A stretch of 64,000 nucleotides of DNA from JAMXLO01 sp963696645. Its GTDB lineage: Bacteria > Pseudomonadota > Alphaproteobacteria > Acetobacterales > Acetobacteraceae. The DNA lies in contig CAVOKY010000007.1 in assembly GCA_963696645.1 (NCBI GenBank), forward strand, positions 1,178,001 through 1,242,000, in the 5' to 3' direction. Positions within the stretch are counted from its first letter, which is position 1. Every line of letters begins with the position of its first letter. Below, piece after piece: positions 1 through 9,284 of the stretch. The notes below the pieces were generated by a model that did not search any database, had not been told where the DNA came from, and saw only the letters and a program-made list of their open reading frames with translations. Both the position numbers and the translations under genes were made by a program.

Positions 1-332
1 CGCTTGCCCACGAGCCGCCACTGGACCGGTTCCGCGGCGAACTCATGGCGCCCGGGCCTGAGGTGCGCACCGATGCCGAGATCGACGCCTGGATTCGCGC
101 CACGGTGATCACCGTCAACCACCCGCTGGGCACTTGTGCGATGGGCAGCGGAGACGACGCGGTGCTGGACCCCGAACTGCGAGTACGCGGCGTGGACGGG
201 CTGCGGGTGGTCGATGCCTCGGCTCTGCCCGACATGCCATCGGCGCATATCAATGCGATCGTCATGATGCTGGCGGAACGTGCCTCGGACCTGATTCGCG
301 GACGCCCGACTTTGGCGCCCGCGAACGTCTAA
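1..332 (+). CDS. GMC-family oxidoreductase, C-terminal part
   Basis: The reading frame enters from the left edge (first full codon at base 3) and ends at 332, giving the last 109 residues of a glucose-methanol-choline (GMC) flavoprotein dehydrogenase/oxidase. The C-terminal signature is clear: VNHPLGTCAMG, whose His is the conserved active-site base of the family, then DPELRVRGVDGLRVVDAS and MPSAHINAIVMMLAERASD. Such enzymes oxidise alcohols using FAD. The substrate cannot be deduced from this part. An ATG at 45 lies inside the frame and is not a plausible start, because recognisable family sequence lies upstream of it. The gene converges on the MFS transporter gene with only 27 bases between stops. 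Confidence 0.9.
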   Translation, partial: LAHEPPLDRFRGELMAPGPEVRTDAEIDAWIRATVITVNHPLGTCAMGSGDDAVLDPELRVRGVDGLRVVDASALPDMPSAHINAIVMMLAERASDLIRGRPTLAPANV

Positions 333-359
333 TTCCAGGCGCTGACCGCGCGCGAAGGG

Positions 360-1667
360 CTACTCGGCTGGCACGCCAACGCGTCCGCGCAGCGGCACCT
401 GGCGCGGGATATGCAGTGCGAACGCGGCGATCAGCGCAGCCACGCCGGTGAACGCCGCGAGGCCGTAAAGACCGCCTGAATAGCTGCCGGTGACCTCCTT
501 GATCCAGCCGACGATCGTCGGGCCGAAGAAGCCGCCGGCGTTGCCGATGGAATTGATCCAGGCGATGCCACCTGCCGCCGCAGTGCCGGTCAACAGCATC
601 GACGGCATCGACCAGAACGGACCCTTCGTGCCGTAGAACCCCGCGGTGGCGATGCACAGGCCGGCCAGCGCCCACCAGCTTCCCATCGTCAGGCCGGCGA
701 TCACCAAACCAATCGTTGCGACAACGCAGGCCCAGAACAGGTTCCACCGCCGCTCGCCCATGCGGTCGGAGACCCAGCCCCACACCACCATACTGACGGC
801 GCCGCAGATGTACGCCAGCATGGTCGCAAATCCGGTACCCATGTTGGTGGCACCGAGCGATTTGATCATCTGTGGGATGAACAGCACGATGCCGAGGCTG
901 GCCGTCACGATGCCAAGATAGTTGGCTGACAGCAGCAGCACCTTTGGATCGACCATTGCCTGCCAGACGCTGAACTTGCGCTTGGCCTCGACTGCGCGCC
1001 GTTCGGATTCCAGCGTGCTGATCAGCCACTGCTTCTCCTCTGCGGTCAGCCACTTTGCCTGTGCCGGCTTGTCGGTCAGATAGAACAGCACGCCTATGCC
1101 GAGGAGCACGGTGGGTATGCCTTCGAGGATGTAGATCCACTTCCAGCCGGCGATGCCGAGTACGCCGTCCATGCCGAGGATCGCAGTCGAGATCGGTGCG
1201 CCGAGTGCGACGGACACCGGCAACGCCAGCGTGAACCCGGAAATGATCCGCGCGCGATGGTGGTCGGGGAACCAGTAGGTGAACAGCAGGACAATGCCGG
1301 GAAACAGTCCGGCTTCAGCGACACCGAGCAGGAAGCGAACCGTGAGGAAACTGGTCGGTCCAACGACAAATGCCGTTGCGGCCGAGGCGAAGCCCCAGGT
1401 GACCATGATGCGCGCGATCCAGATGCGCGCGCCGACCTTGTCGAGGATGATGTTGCTGGGGACTTCGAACAAACAGTAGCCAAGGTAGAAGGCACCGGCG
1501 CTCATGCCGAACGCCGCCGCACCCAGGCCGATGTCCTTGTTCATTGTCAGCGCGGCGAAACCCACATTGATGCGATCCAGATAGCAGAAGAAATACACCA
1601 CAATGGCGAACGGCAGCAGGCGCAGGTAGAGCTTCCGCATGGTAGCCTGCTCGACGGAACGGGCCAT
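360..1667 (-). CDS. MFS transporter, ACS (anion:cation symporter) family
   Basis: A 435-residue inner-membrane transporter with the usual twelve hydrophobic segments. The first helix carries the YFFCYLDRINVGFA signature (residues about 25-38), typical of the anion:cation symporter family that includes tartrate, phthalate and galactarate permeases. A charged central loop (about residues 205-235) separates the two six-helix halves. The ATG at 1667 is preceded by a GGGAAG ribosome-binding site. Its neighbours are an alcohol dehydrogenase and a GMC oxidoreductase, so uptake of a carboxylated or hydroxylated carbon source is plausible. The actual substrate is not readable from sequence. Confidence 0.88.
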   Translation of the reverse strand: MARSVEQATMRKLYLRLLPFAIVVYFFCYLDRINVGFAALTMNKDIGLGAAAFGMSAGAFYLGYCLFEVPSNIILDKVGARIWIARIMVTWGFASAATAFVVGPTSFLTVRFLLGVAEAGLFPGIVLLFTYWFPDHHRARIISGFTLALPVSVALGAPISTAILGMDGVLGIAGWKWIYILEGIPTVLLGIGVLFYLTDKPAQAKWLTAEEKQWLISTLESERRAVEAKRKFSVWQAMVDPKVLLLSANYLGIVTASLGIVLFIPQMIKSLGATNMGTGFATMLAYICGAVSMVVWGWVSDRMGERRWNLFWACVVATIGLVIAGLTMGSWWALAGLCIATAGFYGTKGPFWSMPSMLLTGTAAAGGIAWINSIGNAGGFFGPTIVGWIKEVTGSYSGGLYGLAAFTGVAALIAAFALHIPRQVPLRGRVGVPAE

Positions 1668-1735
1668 TTCGACTTCCCAATGTCCTGTTGTTGCACGAGC
1701 CTACCAAGCACGCGCGGGCGAAGGCAAATCGTGCG

Positions 1736-2923
1736 TCAAGCGTTGCGTGCAGCGCCGGTCCATACCTCGCGATACAGCGCGATGATTTCCGATTTGTCGG
1801 GCACGCGCGGGTTGTTCGCCGGACTGCCGGACGCCAGCGCCTGTTCGGCCATCAGCGTCATCTTGCCGTTCCACGCGGCCGCGTCGATGCCGTACTCGGC
1901 CGGAGTCGGAACCGAAAGTTCCTTGTTCAGCACTTCCAGTCCGGCGACCAGCTTGGCTGCGGCAGATGGGTCGGCGTCGCGATCATCAGCCATCCCGATA
2001 CGGCGCGCGGCCTCGGCATAGCGCGCTTCGGCCGCGCCAACCGAAAAGCGCGTGATCGCCGGCAGCAGCATGGCATTCGACAGACCGTGCGGCACGTGGA
2101 AATGCGCGCCGATCGGTCGCGACATGCCGTGCACCAGCGCGACAGATGCGTTGGAGAAGGCAAGGCCAGCCTGGGTTGCGCCCAGCATCATTCCCTCGCG
2201 CGCTGCCGCATTGCGTGGCTCGGCATAGGCGGTGCGGATGTGCCGGCCGATCAACGCCATCGCCGAAACGGCAAGCGCATCGGAGAACGGATTGGCGCGC
2301 TTCGAAACGAACGCCTCCAATGCGTGCGTCAGGCTGTCCACGCCGGTGTCGGCGGTGGTGCGTGCGGGAACGCTGAAGGTCAGTTCGTAATCCACGATGG
2401 CCGCGAGAGGCAGTGCACCCAGTCCGGCAATCAGCATCTTCTCGTCGCGTTCGGTGTCGGTGATGACGGTGAATCGCGTGCACTCGCTGCCGGTGCCCGC
2501 GGTGGTGGGAATGGCAATCACCGGTAGCGCGCCGCGATCGGCTTGCACCGGAACCTTATAGTCGCGCATCTTGCCGCCGCCTGCAGCGAGGATCGCCATC
2601 GCCTTCGCCGTGTCGATCGGCGAGCCGCCACCGAAGCCGATCAGGCAATCGTAGGTGCCACGCTGAAGTTCAGCGACGCCGGCTTCGATCACCGTGTCGG
2701 TCGGATCGGGCACCGTATCGCTGAACACGGTAACGGCGATGCCGGCGGCGGCAAGCGGTTCCAGGCAGCGCTGAACGTGGTGCGACGACACCATGAAGGG
2801 GTCGGTCACCAGCAGCGGACGCGACAGCCCGAACTTGCCAAGTAACTCGGCAATCTGGCGCACCGCGCCGCCACCGACCTGCAGCATGCGTGGTGCGGCG
2901 ATGTTGGCATTCACTGCGGTCAT
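1736..2923 (-). CDS. iron-containing alcohol dehydrogenase (group III ADH)
   Basis: A 395-residue NAD(P)-dependent alcohol dehydrogenase. The nucleotide-binding motif GGGSPIDTAKAMA is near residue 98 and IPTTAGTGSE near 139. The metal-binding His clusters follow as SLTHALEAF, LVHGMSRPIGAHFHVPHG and nearby residues. It interconverts an alcohol and an aldehyde or ketone in the cytoplasm. An in-frame start 30 bases upstream exists, but the ATG at 2923 has a strong GGGGAGGA site eight bases upstream, so I place the start there. It is transcribed toward the MFS gene (68-base gap), possibly as one unit. The substrate is unknown. Confidence 0.9.
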   Translation of the reverse strand: MTAVNANIAAPRMLQVGGGAVRQIAELLGKFGLSRPLLVTDPFMVSSHHVQRCLEPLAAAGIAVTVFSDTVPDPTDTVIEAGVAELQRGTYDCLIGFGGGSPIDTAKAMAILAAGGGKMRDYKVPVQADRGALPVIAIPTTAGTGSECTRFTVITDTERDEKMLIAGLGALPLAAIVDYELTFSVPARTTADTGVDSLTHALEAFVSKRANPFSDALAVSAMALIGRHIRTAYAEPRNAAAREGMMLGATQAGLAFSNASVALVHGMSRPIGAHFHVPHGLSNAMLLPAITRFSVGAAEARYAEAARRIGMADDRDADPSAAAKLVAGLEVLNKELSVPTPAEYGIDAAAWNGKMTLMAEQALASGSPANNPRVPDKSEIIALYREVWTGAARNA

Positions 2924-3010
2924 GATGCGATCCTCCCCGATGGCTGGACGCAAGGATGCACCACAAAGACACGAAGATACAAAGCGGAGAGGACCTTATG
3001 TCGCCTGTCA

Positions 3011-3079
3011 TTACGAGGAGCGCCGCGACGCGGCAATCTCCTGCCAGTTTAGCAGGCGGAAACAAGATTGCCGCGTCGC
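3011..3079. repeat. REP-like palindrome abutting an insertion sequence
   Basis: The 15-base arm at 3025-3039 is a perfect reverse complement of 3065-3079 (loop of 25 bases, itself containing CTGCC/GGCAG-like pairing). The left side begins TCATTACGAGGAGCG, a form common in intergenic REP elements; a related TCATTGCGAG copy lies at 63836. The right arm ends exactly where the inverted repeat of the insertion sequence begins (3080), suggesting insertion into or next to the palindrome. Confidence 0.75.
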
Positions 3080-4663
3080 TTTCTTGTTAGTCCTACTGTG
3101 TCACTCATTCCGCACCCGTGATCTCGCGCGGCTGCGTCCGCAGCAGGGACATCGCGGCAGCGAACGGAGCAGGATCCGTGCCAGGCGAATGCGCAGCGTC
3201 GCGATGGAGTGTGGCATGTGGCGTTGCGAGCGTAGCGGCAGCACGTCTGGGTCGGTAACCAGTGGGAACGGCAGGTTGCGCGCGGCGCCAGGCCCGGGCA
3301 GGTCCTGAGGAGGGAAGCGTCTCCTTTTCGGAGATCAGGTATCCGTAGGCGGCGATGCAGAGCGTGGCGTGATGGTGGAAGCCTCGCCAGCCGCGTCCTT
3401 CGTAGTGTCCGAGCCCGACCTCCTGTTTGAGTTCGAGATAATCGCGCTCAATCCGCCAGCCATGCCCTTGCGAAGGCGAGGGGTGGCTTGGCCAGATCGA
3501 CCAGGCGTGCAAACGGGATATCGACCGGCAGGGTGGACAGCCAGTAGTGGTCCGGTTCAGCCTCGCCCTCCGGCCATTCGATCATCAGCCACTCTTCGGC
3601 GGCAGGATCGCTGCCTTTGCGACGATCATGCGCCGGGCGCAGCCGCAGCCGGGCAAACCGCGAGGTGAGCACTGTGTTGCTGCCCTCCCGCCAAGTGATC
3701 GTCTGCCAGGCACCCGGGGCAAGTTGCTTGGCCAGCGCCTTGACCTGGACCGGACGAGGGCGCTTGGCCTGACCGGCCGGTTTGTCTCGCCGGGCGCGGC
3801 CGGGACCCGATGCCGGCGGGACCGGTGCTTCACCGGGGCGCCAGACCAGCATGCTGGAGAACACGCCAACCGCGTAGGGCAGGCCAAGCTCGGTAATCTC
3901 GGCGCGGAACTTGCCGTCGTTGCCATACGCCGGATCGGCCAGCACCACGGCCGGCGACACGCCGGCAGCCAGCATCTCGCGCATCTGCCGCAAAGCGATC
4001 GCCGGCTTGGTCTGGAACACCACGTCCGCGGGCACGCCGGCCTTGGCGCGCCGAACCGGATCCTCCGCCCACTCCTGCGGCAGGTAGAGCTGATAGGCGA
4101 TCGGCAGACTGGCCCGGTGGGTCGCCACCGATAAGCTCACCGCAACCTGGCAATTGTCCTGCTTGCCCCGCTCGCCGCAATACTGCCGTGCCACTCCCAC
4201 CGAGTGCGTCCCCTTCTTCGGGTAGCTGGTGTCATCCACGATCAAGGCCTGGATCGGTTCCTCGCGGGTTATGCTTGGCAGCACAAGTTCGCGCACCCGC
4301 GTCAGCATCGCCTGATCGGACCATGGCGCCTGCGCCACCAGATGCAGCAGCGATTGATGCTGTGCAGCAGTGCGCTCCGGCGCGGTTGCCGCCGCCAGCG
4401 GTTCAACGCTTTTGCAGCCTTCGGCCGAGAGCAGCCCAACGCAGTAGTCCTCGAACGGCCTGACCCGGTCGGCGTGTCCCAGAACCGATGCCAGGGTCGC
4501 CGCGTAGGCGCGGAAGCGGGCTTCCGTGCCGCTGTCATCCTGAAGATCCACTTCCGCCCTCCACGAAAGGTTGGAATCTTCATCGCTACCAAACCGCCGC
4601 CGTGTCGGGGAAACACAATTCTCCACGCTCTGGGGTTTGCGACTCAGTAGGACTAACAAGAAA
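3080..4663 (-). mobile_element. IS701-family-like insertion sequence, about 1.58 kb
   Basis: Terminal inverted repeats bound the transposase gene. TTTCTTGTTAGTCCTACTG at 3080-3098 is matched by its exact reverse complement at 4645-4663, and pairing continues imperfectly for a few bases inward. The length of about 1584 bases and the transposase type suit the IS701 family. I could not find a matching target-site duplication: the flanks read GTCGC on the left and CCCTTCGG on the right. Palindromic repeats lie directly on both sides, so the element sits inside a REP cluster between the alcohol dehydrogenase gene and the ABC ATPase gene. Confidence 0.8.
3105..4551 (-). pseudogene. IS701-family DDE transposase, interrupted by a frameshift
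   Basis: Two frames together make one transposase. The first runs from a GTG at 4551 (AGGGCGG just upstream) to a stop at 3448. It holds the DDE-type core: ALIVDDTSYPKKGTHSVGVA, then VVLADPAYGND. The second frame, from about 3495 to 3105, carries the conserved tail WRIERDYLELKQEVGLGHYE followed by GRGWRGFHHHATLCIAAYG. The break lies at about 3465-3485, after DLAK. There the sequence expected to lead straight into WRIERDY holds about 20 extra bases and changes frame. I see no slippery heptamer, so this is more likely a dead transposase than programmed frameshifting. Confidence 0.8.
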
Positions 4664-4690
4664 CCCTTCGGTGCGAGGCCGATGCCAGTC

Positions 4691-4778
4691 CCGTCATGCC
4701 GACGAAGGTCGGCATCCACGTCTGTCTTTTGACGGAGCGTGGCAAAGACGTGGATGCCGACCTTCGTCGGCATGACGG
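4691..4778. repeat. long perfect hairpin (33-base arms)
   Basis: The 33-base arm at 4691-4723 (starting CCGTCATGCCGACGAAGG) is exactly the reverse complement of 4746-4778, with a 22-base loop. Related palindromes with a CGTCATGCCGACGAAGGTC core occur between genes in many proteobacteria. Here the hairpin sits 27 bases outside the right end of the insertion sequence and before the 3' end of the downstream ABC ATPase gene (4868). I see no T-run to make it an obvious terminator. Confidence 0.85.
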
Positions 4779-4867
4779 CCAGAGAATGGCGTACATCAGT
4801 TTCGTCCAGGGCCGGTCGGCCGACGGCCGGTACGGAACTCGCAATGACGCGGGCAAGACACAGCACT

Positions 4868-5950
4868 TCAGCCCGCGGCCGCAGCGCTGACCTCCGCGCG
4901 CCGCTGCGCATATAGCGCCAGGCGCTTCGCTGCCATCGGTGCGACGTGGCCGGGCTCGATCACTTCACCCACGGGCGGCAAGTCCGCTGCGCGATGGCAT
5001 GCAGTGAAATGGCCTTCGTTCCACCTGCCTAACACCGGCATCTCCACGCGGCAGCGATCGATGACGAACGGACAGCGCGTATGGAAACGACAGCCAGGCG
5101 GCGGGTTCATCGGGCTTGGCACGTCGCCACCGGGCAGTTGCCGCGCGGTGTGCCGATGCGGATCGGGACGCGGAATCGCTGTCAGCAGCGTGCGGGTGTA
5201 AGGATGCCGCGGCTCGGAGAACAGCACGTCCTTCGGAGCGATCTCGACGATCTGGCCGAGATACATCACCGCAACGCGGTCGGCCATGTGCTTTACCACG
5301 GCAAGATCGTGCGCGATGAACAGATAGGACAGACCAAGCCGCGACTGCAGATCCTTCAGCAGGTTCACCACCTGTGCCTGGATGGACACGTCCAGTGCAG
5401 AGACCGGCTCATCGCACACCACCAGTGCCGGTTCCACCGCGAGCGCCCGCGCAATGCCGATGCGCTGCCGCTGACCGCCAGAGAATTCGTGCGGATAGCG
5501 TTGCGCGTGGTATGCAGCGAGGCCGACCAGATCAAGCAACTGGTTCACCCGCGCGCGGCGTTCGGTTCGGTCACCGATCGCGTGCACGATCAGCGGTTCC
5601 TCCACGATTTCACCCACCGTCATGCGGGGGTTGAGTGAGGCGAACGGATCCTGGAACACAATCTGCATGCGCCGGCGCAGCTTGCGCAGATGATCTCCGG
5701 TCAGCGTGGTGATGTCGGCGCCCTCGAAACGGATCGTGCCGCCGGTGGGATCGATCAGCCGCAGCACGAGTCGTGCCGTGGTGGACTTTCCGCAGCCGGA
5801 TTCACCGACCAGCGCCAAGGTTTCGCCTCGGTCGATACTGAAGGAGATCCCGTCCACCGCACGCACCACACCCACGGTCTTGGATAGGATCAAACCGCGT
5901 TTGACAGTAAAGTGCCTGGTCAGGTCTGCAACTTCGAGCAATACGCTCAT
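4868..5950 (-). CDS. dipeptide/oligopeptide ABC transporter ATP-binding protein (OppF/DppF type)
   Basis: A 360-residue ATPase powering import by a peptide/nickel-type ABC transporter at the inner membrane. The Walker A motif is GESGCGKST, the Q-loop is VFQDPFASLNPRM, the signature is FSGGQRQRIGIARALA, the Walker B is LVVCDEPVSALDVS and the switch His is in FIAHDLAV. The C-terminal oligopeptide-transporter domain is present, with CRFHTRCPF and a later Cys (TACHRA), as in Fe-S-binding OppF proteins. The ATG at 5950 overlaps the stop of the upstream ATPase gene in ATGA, implying translational coupling. No permease or binding protein is adjacent; the frameshifted binding protein near 20 kb is one possible partner. 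Confidence 0.93.
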   Translation of the reverse strand: MSVLLEVADLTRHFTVKRGLILSKTVGVVRAVDGISFSIDRGETLALVGESGCGKSTTARLVLRLIDPTGGTIRFEGADITTLTGDHLRKLRRRMQIVFQDPFASLNPRMTVGEIVEEPLIVHAIGDRTERRARVNQLLDLVGLAAYHAQRYPHEFSGGQRQRIGIARALAVEPALVVCDEPVSALDVSIQAQVVNLLKDLQSRLGLSYLFIAHDLAVVKHMADRVAVMYLGQIVEIAPKDVLFSEPRHPYTRTLLTAIPRPDPHRHTARQLPGGDVPSPMNPPPGCRFHTRCPFVIDRCRVEMPVLGRWNEGHFTACHRAADLPPVGEVIEPGHVAPMAAKRLALYAQRRAEVSAAAAG

Positions 5951-6927
5951 GCCACCCGCGCCTCGATCGGGGCGCGGATGCAGGCGACGCGGTGATTGCA
6001 ACCCAGCGATCGCAAATCGGGATTCTGCATTGTGCAGGCGACATCCGCGAACACGCAACGTGGATGGAAGCGGCAGCCTTGCGGGAGATCGAACGGCGCG
6101 GGCACTGTGCCTTCGATCGCCAGCAGTCGATCGCGGTTTTCCTCGATCTTCGGAATGCTGCCGAGCAAGCCAAGCGTGTACGGATGCTGCGGATCGTCGA
6201 AGATCGCGGCGCCGGTCGCACGTTCCACCACGCGACCGGCGTACATCACCGCGACCTCGTTGGCCATTTCGGCAACAATGCCGAGGTCGTGGGTGATCAG
6301 GATGATGGCCATGCCGGTCTGCTGCTGGAGTTCGCGCAACAGGTCGAGAATCTGCGCCTGCACCGTGACGTCGAGCGCGGTGGTGGGTTCATCGGCGATC
6401 AGCAGATCGGGCTCGCAGGCCAGCGCCATGGCGATCATCACGCGCTGCCGCATGCCGCCGGACATCTGATGCGGGTATTCATCGAAGCGGCGTTCGGGCG
6501 CCGGAATGCGCACGCGGTGCAGCGCGGCGATGGCGCGGCTGCGCAGCGCAGCGGCGGAGGCGGTGCGGTCATGCGCGCGCATCGCCTCGGTGATCTGATC
6601 GCCGGCGGTGAACACCGGGTTCAGGCTGGTCATCGGCTCCTGGAAAATCATCGCGATGCGGTTGCCGCGGATGTCGCGCATGTGCGCCGGCGTTAGTTTC
6701 AACAAGTCCCTGCCATCGAATTCTATGTGCCCAGCGTCGATGCGGCCAGGGTCGGGAACCAAGCGCATCACCGACAGCGACAGCACCGACTTGCCGCAGC
6801 CGGACTCGCCGACGATGCCGAGAGTGCGGCCGCGATCGACGGAAATATCAACTCCGTCAACTGCGGCAACATCGCCATTCCCGGTGCGGAATACGGTGCG
6901 CAGGCCGGTGACGGAGAGCAGCGTCAT
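5947..6927 (-). CDS. dipeptide/oligopeptide ABC transporter ATP-binding protein (OppD/DppD type)
   Basis: A 326-residue partner of the OppF-type ATPase encoded downstream. It has Walker A GESGCGKSV, Q-loop MIFQEPMTSLNPVF, signature MSGGMRQRVMIAMALA, Walker B LLIADEPTTALDVT and the switch ITHDLGIV. The C-terminal Cys motif CRFHPRC...C is retained. The ATG at 6927 (MTLLSVTG) is the first start after a G/C-rich repeat that cannot be coding, so I exclude longer versions. It forms the usual OppD-OppF heterodimer by family knowledge. Its place behind the catabolic genes suggests import of their substrate, which is inference. Confidence 0.93.
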   Translation of the reverse strand: MTLLSVTGLRTVFRTGNGDVAAVDGVDISVDRGRTLGIVGESGCGKSVLSLSVMRLVPDPGRIDAGHIEFDGRDLLKLTPAHMRDIRGNRIAMIFQEPMTSLNPVFTAGDQITEAMRAHDRTASAAALRSRAIAALHRVRIPAPERRFDEYPHQMSGGMRQRVMIAMALACEPDLLIADEPTTALDVTVQAQILDLLRELQQQTGMAIILITHDLGIVAEMANEVAVMYAGRVVERATGAAIFDDPQHPYTLGLLGSIPKIEENRDRLLAIEGTVPAPFDLPQGCRFHPRCVFADVACTMQNPDLRSLGCNHRVACIRAPIEARVA

Positions 6928-6939
6928 ACGGACAGGACG

Positions 6940-7031
6940 CCCTCCCCCCTTGCGGGGGAGGGTTGGGGAGAGGGGTCCATCGCGTGCCGCTGTGTCCCCC
7001 TCCCCCCAACCCCCTCCCACAGGGGGAGGGG
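6940..7031. repeat. G-run/C-run inverted-repeat block
   Basis: The gap between the amidohydrolase and ABC ATPase genes is filled by nested C-run and G-run stretches: CCCTCCCC pairs with GGGGGAGGG across a short loop, GGTTGGGGAGAGGGG pairs with the later CCCCCTCCCCCCAACC, and a last CCCCCTCCC pairs with GGGGGAGGGG. A block of the same style lies inside the MITE-like element at 48030-48205. Confidence 0.7.
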
Positions 7032-7060
7032 TACACTCCTTCGTTGTTTGCCAGCTTCGC

Positions 7061-8494
7061 TCACGACGTCCGGAATGTCAGCGGCGCGATCTGTTCCGCC
7101 GACCGATGGTCCCAGTCCAGGTTCGGCACGTTCGCCTTCACACGCTTCTGCGCTTCGTGCAACGCGGCGGCCGCCGCAGGATAGTCCATCGTCAATACGC
7201 GGCCGCCCTCGACCACCTTTTGACCATCAACGTACACAGTGTGCACTGCACGATCGCCGGCCGCGTAGATCAGGCTACGCACGGGATCATGCGCTGGCCG
7301 CATCATCGGGTGCGCGATGTCGACCAGCACGATATCGGCACGGCAACCCGGCGCCAGACGGCCGATATCGTCGCGGCCAAGCGCACGCGCGCCGCCAATG
7401 GTCGCCGCTTCGAACAGATCGGTGCTGTTCAGCGTACGCGGATTGCCCGCCTGGGTGCGCGCCAGGTATGAAACCAAGCGTAATTCATCCAGCATGTTGT
7501 GCGGATAGGTGTCGGTGCCGATACCCATGTTCACGCCGGCCCGGCGATAGCGGCCGAAATCCCGGAGAGAAATACCGCGGCGGGCGAACACCGTGGGACA
7601 ATGCGCCACAGTCGTACCGGTCTCCGCCAGGCGTTTCATGTCGGTGTCGGTATGCCAGCGCGTCGATGGGTGATCGTCCAGGAAGATGCCATGGCCGATG
7701 ATCGAACGCTCGGACAGCAACCCCAAATGATCCAGCCAGCCGATCGGCGTGTAGCCGTGCCGGCGGGTGATCTCGTGGAACTCCGACACCGACTGCGCCG
7801 CGTGGATCTGCCACGACACGCCGTGCGCTTTCGCCTCGGCGAACAAGTCACGCAGCAGATCTTCGGTGCAGGTGTCGATTTGTGCCGGCACCACCATGCC
7901 AAACAAGCGCCCCGACGGATGTTGTTCGGCGCGTTCGATCAGCGACAGCGCCTCGGTCATCGCCTTCTCGCCGGCCGTTTCGTCCCAGGCGTATTCCACC
8001 ATGTGCCCGTTCTTGGTGTACCAGCGCCCGGAGCGGAACATCGGCGCGATACATACGCGCATGCCGGCTTCCGCCAGCAGATCCAGCCAGCCCGGATGCG
8101 CCATCGACAGATCAGCCAGCGTGGTCACACCCGACAGCAACAGTTCCGACAACGCCACACGCACGCAATACGGGATCGCCTCCGCATCGGCGCGAAAGAT
8201 CGGCAGGTATTCATAGAGCGAGGAATTGTAGAAGCCAGGACTGCCGATTTCGTCGATCAGCCCCTTGTTCATCGGCTCGCTCGACGGGTGCGAGTGGATG
8301 TTCACCAGCCCTGGCATCACCATCATGCCGGAGCCGGAGATCACATCATCCACCGGGCCGTCATAGCCACGACCGACAAACCGCAGCACGCCGCCTTCGA
8401 ACACCACATCCGCAGCCGGCATGTAGACATGGGATTTCGCGGCCGCATCCCAGGCGACCACCACGTCGGCATTGCGGATGACGCTGAGCGGCAT
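7061..8494 (-). CDS. amidohydrolase, ATZ/TRZ (chlorohydrolase/cytosine-deaminase-like) family
   Basis: A 477-residue metal-dependent hydrolase with the family's TIM-barrel ligands: His67 and His69 (GLVNIHSHPSS), His231 (WQIHAAQS), His268 (IIGHGIF) and Asp328 (GIGTDTYPHN). Relatives deaminate or dechlorinate purines, pyrimidines and triazines or hydrolyse related C-N bonds; the exact substrate is not predictable. The ATG at 8494 shares its A with the stop codon of the upstream aldolase gene (TGATG), so the two are translationally coupled. It is the third gene of a RraA-aldolase-amidohydrolase unit, which points to breakdown of a nitrogenous or hydroxy-acid compound. Confidence 0.88.
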   Translation of the reverse strand: MPLSVIRNADVVVAWDAAAKSHVYMPAADVVFEGGVLRFVGRGYDGPVDDVISGSGMMVMPGLVNIHSHPSSEPMNKGLIDEIGSPGFYNSSLYEYLPIFRADAEAIPYCVRVALSELLLSGVTTLADLSMAHPGWLDLLAEAGMRVCIAPMFRSGRWYTKNGHMVEYAWDETAGEKAMTEALSLIERAEQHPSGRLFGMVVPAQIDTCTEDLLRDLFAEAKAHGVSWQIHAAQSVSEFHEITRRHGYTPIGWLDHLGLLSERSIIGHGIFLDDHPSTRWHTDTDMKRLAETGTTVAHCPTVFARRGISLRDFGRYRRAGVNMGIGTDTYPHNMLDELRLVSYLARTQAGNPRTLNSTDLFEAATIGGARALGRDDIGRLAPGCRADIVLVDIAHPMMRPAHDPVRSLIYAAGDRAVHTVYVDGQKVVEGGRVLTMDYPAAAAALHEAQKRVKANVPNLDWDHRSAEQIAPLTFRTS

Positions 8495-9267
8495 CAGCTC
8501 CGGTAATCCGGCCGGTCATTCTCGATCAGCCGCAGTGCAGAATCCCACATCCAGGCGTAATGCTCGTCGTTTTCCTGCGTGCGGAACTGCTCGGCGGTAT
8601 GGCGGCAGACATCCTCGGGCGGATACACCAGTGCCTGGCCACCTGCCTGCGCGGCAATCTGCGCGGCACAGGCGCGTTCCAGCATGTAGGTCATGTGGAA
8701 TGCCTCGGGGATCGACGTGCCGCCCATCAGCAGCCCGTGATTGCGCAGGATCATTGCCTTGTGCTCGCCAAGGTCGCGCACCAGCCGCTCGCGTTCATCG
8801 GTGTCGAGCGCGATCCCTTCGTAGCCGTGATACGCCAGACGTCCATAGAACTTCAGCGCATGCTGTGAGATCGGCAGCAATCCCGCCTGCTGCGCGGACA
8901 CCGCGATGCCGGCCTGGGTGTGCGTGTGCACCACGCACATCAGGTCCTCGCGCGCCATGTGGATCGCCGAGTGAATGGTGAAGCCTGCCGCGTTCACCCG
9001 ACGGCTTTGCCCGCTTTCCTCCACCACGTTGCCGTGCAGGTCGATCTTGACCAGGTCGGACGCGCGCATTTCGTGGAACAGCACGCCGTACTGGTTGATC
9101 AGGAAGTGATGGTGCGGCCCCGGCAGCCGAGCGCTGATATGCGTGTAGACGAAGTCGGTCCAGCGATGGTGGGCGACCAGCCGATACAGCGCGGCCAGGT
9201 CGCACCGGATGCGCCATTCCTCATCCGACACGCCGGCAAGCGAGGCCGGCAACGTAGCGATATTCAT
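8494..9267 (-). CDS. class II aldolase/adducin family protein
   Basis: A 257-residue protein of the L-fuculose-phosphate aldolase/adducin fold, cytoplasmic and zinc-dependent in characterised members. The metal-binding pair is CVVHTHTQAG, with a downstream His in the NHGLL motif (ILRNHGLLMGG). The THISARLPG stretch near the N-terminus is typical. A longer in-frame start exists upstream, but the ATG at 9267 has AAGGATG at good spacing, so it is preferred. It lies 17 bases downstream of the RraA-like gene. Whether it cleaves a C-C bond or acts as a decarboxylase or isomerase cannot be decided from sequence. Confidence 0.87.
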   Translation of the reverse strand: MNIATLPASLAGVSDEEWRIRCDLAALYRLVAHHRWTDFVYTHISARLPGPHHHFLINQYGVLFHEMRASDLVKIDLHGNVVEESGQSRRVNAAGFTIHSAIHMAREDLMCVVHTHTQAGIAVSAQQAGLLPISQHALKFYGRLAYHGYEGIALDTDERERLVRDLGEHKAMILRNHGLLMGGTSIPEAFHMTYMLERACAAQIAAQAGGQALVYPPEDVCRHTAEQFRTQENDEHYAWMWDSALRLIENDRPDYRS

Positions 9268-9284
9268 GGTACCATCCTTGCCGA

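Noticed and set aside
3448..3512. Programmed ribosomal frameshifting in the IS701-like transposase
   Set aside because: There is no slippery heptamer or following pseudoknot. The frame change comes with extra inserted bases near the break, which suits a mutated element better.
3080..4663. Target-site duplication of the insertion sequence
   Set aside because: The bases outside the inverted repeats (GTCGC on the left, CCCTTCGG on the right) do not form a direct repeat. TTAG/CTAA near the ends belongs to the inverted repeats.
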